From Andreprevotia lacus DSM 23236 (GTDB taxonomy: Bacteria; Pseudomonadota; Gammaproteobacteria; Burkholderiales; Chitinibacteraceae): a stretch of 64,000 nucleotides of DNA. Shown here piece by piece: positions 62,159-64,000 of the stretch. The DNA is taken from contig NZ_FWXD01000018.1 of NCBI RefSeq assembly GCF_900176275.1, forward strand, positions 1 through 64,000, given 5' to 3'. Position 1 is the stretch's first letter. Each line of letters starts with the position of its first letter. Under the pieces are notes generated by a model. It made no database searches and was not told the origin of the DNA. It saw nothing but the letters and a program-made list of their open reading frames with translations. The position numbers and the translations under genes are program-made.

Positions 62159-62371
62159 ATGATCAAATGCCATTTGTCCAAGTTCATGGGCGAGCGGAAG
62201 CTACGTGTGGCGGATGTTGCGAGGCTTACCGGCCTGCATCGCAACACGATTACGCTTTTGTATGACGAGACTGCAGCCCGCGTAGACATGGAAACGCTGG
62301 ATAAGCTCTGCGAGCTGTTTGGGTGCAATGTCGGCGATCTGTTCGAGAAAGTTGCAGAACCGGAAGCATGA
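62159..62371 (+). CDS. XRE-family regulator (YozG-like)
   Basis: A 70-residue protein starting MIKCHLSKFMGERKLRVADVAR, then the helix-turn-helix TGLHRNTITLLYDE and DMETLDKLCELFGCNVGDLFE. This matches the short Cro/CI-like regulators that begin MIxCHLS. ATG 62159 is chosen, since the family begins there. It is the last gene before the right attachment site and faces away from the AAA+ pair, so it may regulate that pair or element functions. Confidence 0.87.
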   Translation: MIKCHLSKFMGERKLRVADVARLTGLHRNTITLLYDETAARVDMETLDKLCELFGCNVGDLFEKVAEPEA

Positions 62372-62563
62372 GGCATGGATCGACGCCCCAACACCATGCT
62401 TTCTGGGGAGGCGGCTTGAACCATGCACTCATTCAACCGAGCACTCTTTCGATGACGAGATACCCAAGCCCACTCCTATGATGTGGCCTAGCTATGGCTT
62501 AGGTCGTTCACCATATGCGTCTTAAACGCAACACAACGACGGGCTTTGGCGTAGCAATTCAGC

Positions 62564-62587
62564 TTAGGGGTACGTTTAGGGGTATCT
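62564..62587 (+). other. Candidate integrase arm-type sites, right end
   Basis: Two direct copies of TTAGGGGTA (62564-62572 and about 62576-62584) mirror those at 2631-2650 near the integrase, supporting this as the right arm of the element. Confidence 0.45.
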
Positions 62588-62639
62588 AAAAAAGGAAGAA
62601 ACCGGAAAACCTAGAGATAGCAACGGATACAGAAGTTTT

Positions 62640-62655
62640 TTCGACTCCCGCCGTC
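62640..62655 (+). other. attR core: ssrA 3' end direct repeat
   Basis: TTCGACTCCCGCCGTC matches attL exactly. The next bases are CCAAAAA instead of TCCACCA; this equals the ssrA end minus four bases (TCCA), so a small deletion after integration or a diverged copy is likely. Confidence 0.75.
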
Positions 62656-62657
62656 CC

Positions 62658-62687
62658 AAAAACCCCTTGATCTTCAAGGGGTTTTTT
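62658..62687 (+). terminator. Probable original ssrA terminator
   Basis: AAAAACCCCTTGA and TTCAAGGGGTTTTTT form a 13-bp stem followed by a U tract, directly beside attR. It is probably the native ssrA terminator displaced by the island. Confidence 0.85.
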
Positions 62688-62750
62688 CTTTTCCGGTCAC
62701 GGTACAACCGTTTTGCTACACAAGCAGCACTGGTAGCTCGGAAACGGGCC

Positions 62751-62942
62751 ATGACACCTTCCTACCTCATCAAGCGCGGCAGCACACTGCATCTACGCCT
62801 TCGCGTACCCGCACGCCTGCGGCAATTGATCGGAAGACGGGAAATCACCCGGTCTATGAAGGCTGGAAATCAAAAAAAGCTATGCGTAAAGCAACTCCGC
62901 TCTGGCTACGATTCAAGGAAATTTTCGCGATGGATAGCATGA
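62751..62942 (+). pseudogene. Integrase N-terminal fragment (DUF6538-like)
   Basis: The protein starts MTPSYLIKRGSTLHLRLRVPARLRQLIGRREITRSM, the N-terminal motif of a tyrosine integrase group. A seven-A run near 62872-62879 shifts the frame: the expected continuation KKAMRKATPLWLRFKEIF is in the next frame. The core-binding and catalytic domains are gone. It probably remains from a second element that used the same ssrA site. Confidence 0.7.
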
Positions 62943-63009
62943 CCTGCCCCCTGACCGCAGTTCGGCCCAGCTCTTTTTCATTCCAGCGCCTGCCTCAAAA
63001 ATCAAACCA

Positions 63010-63038
63010 TTTACATACCAATAAACAACCTGTTAAAT
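63010..63038 (+). promoter_or_regulatory. Candidate murQ promoter
   Basis: TTTACA and TTAAAT are separated by 17 bp, with the -10 box about 23 bp before the murQ start. Match to the sigma-70 consensus is partial. Confidence 0.45.
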
Positions 63039-63060
63039 TGCGGGCATACACAACAATGGA

Positions 63061-63966
63061 ATGCCCGACATGCATCTGGAGCACCTGACCACCGAGCAAT
63101 CCAACGGCTTTGCACGCCATCTGGATCAACTAGGCATCGACGAAGCATTGGCGCTGATGAACCGCGAAGATGCCTTTGTCGCCCCGCTGGTGGCGCGGGC
63201 CTTGCCCGAGATTGCGCAAGCGACGCGGGCAGTGGTGGCGGCGCTGCGTGCGGGTGGCAGGCTGATTTATGTTGGCGCTGGCAATAGCGGGCGTACCGGC
63301 TTTCTGGATGCGCTGGAATGCCAGCCCACCTTCAATACCCCGCCCACACAAGTGATCGGCCTGATTGCCGGTGGCTTTTCCGGCTTTGCCGATGCGGCAG
63401 AGGACGACGCCGAGCAAGGCGAAGCCGCACTGCGCGAGCTGACGCTGCAGGCTGGGGATATCGTAGTGGGGTTGTCGGCCAGCGGACGCACGCCCTACGT
63501 GCTGGGCGCGCTGGCCTATGCCCGACAGGTGGGCAGCCGCACCGTAGCCATCGCCTGCAATACCGGCAGCCAGATTGGCCAGCAGGCCGATGTGGTGGTC
63601 GAAGTCGATGTCGGCCCCGAGGTGCTGGCTGGCTCGACGCGGCTGAAAGCCGGCACAGCACAGAAAATGATCTGCAATATGCTCTCGACGGTGGCGATGA
63701 CCGCGCTGGGCAAGGTCTACCGCAATTTGATGGTGGATGTGCAGGTCAACAACCACAAGCTGGCCAACCGCGCGCGCCGCATTGTCGAACAGGCAGCCGA
63801 AGTAACCCCCGAGGTGGCACAGCAGGCGCTGGAAGCGGCCGGCAACCGGCCCAAGATCGCCATCCTGATGCTGCTGGGCGGGCTCGGCCGCAGCGATGCC
63901 GAGGCACTGGAAATGCGCAGCGCCGGCTCCATCCACCACGCACTGCGGGAACTGGGCGCACAATGA
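63061..63966 (+). CDS. murQ: N-acetylmuramic acid 6-phosphate etherase
   Basis: The 301-residue protein is a SIS-domain etherase. Key motifs are GAGNSGRTGFLDALECQPTF (residues near 72-90; the glutamate before C matches E. coli Glu83), GLIAGG, GLSASGRTPYVLGALAYARQVG and ACNTGSQIGQQADVVVEVDVGPEVLAGSTRLKAGTAQKM. MurQ splits the lactyl ether of MurNAc-6-phosphate, yielding GlcNAc-6-phosphate in cell-wall recycling. A second ATG at 63070 (MHLEHL) matches the E. coli start and is equally likely. It lies outside the island and looks native. The next gene overlaps its stop by four bases. Confidence 0.95.
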   Translation: MPDMHLEHLTTEQSNGFARHLDQLGIDEALALMNREDAFVAPLVARALPEIAQATRAVVAALRAGGRLIYVGAGNSGRTGFLDALECQPTFNTPPTQVIGLIAGGFSGFADAAEDDAEQGEAALRELTLQAGDIVVGLSASGRTPYVLGALAYARQVGSRTVAIACNTGSQIGQQADVVVEVDVGPEVLAGSTRLKAGTAQKMICNMLSTVAMTALGKVYRNLMVDVQVNNHKLANRARRIVEQAAEVTPEVAQQALEAAGNRPKIAILMLLGGLGRSDAEALEMRSAGSIHHALRELGAQ

Positions 63967-64000
63967 ACCCGTGTGCATGCACAGCTTGGCGTGCGCTGCG
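63963..64000 (+). CDS. Start of a downstream gene (partial)
   Basis: ATG at 63963 overlaps the murQ stop (ATGA). Only 12 codons are visible (MNPCACTAWRAL), too few to name. Translational coupling with murQ would suit another cell-wall recycling or transport gene. Confidence 0.4.
   Translation, partial: MNPCACTAWRAL

Overview
The window looks like a betaproteobacterial chromosome, possibly Neisseriales. The tmRNA tag reads ANDETYALAA, which is typical of that class, coding GC is high, and H-NS, MurQ and FliP-type proteins have a betaproteobacterial look. No species can be named from sequence alone.

Layout. (1) 1-2500 is a worn chromosomal edge. It holds the right end of an IS481-family element inserted in a metallophosphoesterase gene, a truncated Sir2 deacetylase, and an intact ssrA (tmRNA) gene. 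(2) 2495-62655 is bounded by a 16-bp direct repeat of the ssrA 3' end and behaves like a roughly 60-kb genomic island. A P4-type integrase, an AlpA-like factor and an AT-rich MobV-type relaxase lie just inside its left end. (3) 6202-8376 encodes two TPR proteins and a small unknown protein. (4) 8541-28101 is one uninterrupted minus-strand flagellar operon: fliQ fliR flhB flhA flgF flgG flgA flgH flgI flgB flgC fliE fliF (fliG-position orphan) fliH fliI fliJ fliK flgD flgE fliM fliN fliO fliP fliA. It encodes export gate, ATPase complex, rod, LP rings and hook, but no recognisable FliG, FlgJ, FlgK, FlgL, FliC, FliD, FliS, FlgM, MotA or MotB. (5) 28150-31330 is a transposition zone: a REP-associated tyrosine transposase (RAYT) with its repeats, an IS4-family element with IRs and target duplication, and a second RAYT fragment between REP-like sequences. 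(6) 31345-53005 encodes a 7105-residue YD-repeat/Rhs polymorphic toxin with LysM and HINT domains, an unrecognised C-terminal toxin and a probable immunity protein. (7) 53192-62371 holds an SF1 helicase, an H-NS-family protein, an operon of exported/membrane proteins with a divergent XRE regulator, a Lon-like AAA+ ATPase paired with an unknown protein, and a second XRE regulator. (8) 62640-64000 has the right attachment repeat, the presumed original ssrA terminator, the decayed start of another integrase, and murQ.

How the parts fit. The flagellar genes overlap or abut almost throughout, so they are probably co-transcribed from upstream of fliQ, ending in a sigma-28-like gene. The set could build a hook-basal body with a working export machine, but without a canonical rotor ring, stator or filament unless these are encoded elsewhere. 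The most interesting candidates are this rotor-poor flagellar system with its orphan protein in the FliG position, the giant Rhs toxin with its immunity gene, and the Lon-like ATPase/unknown-protein pair.
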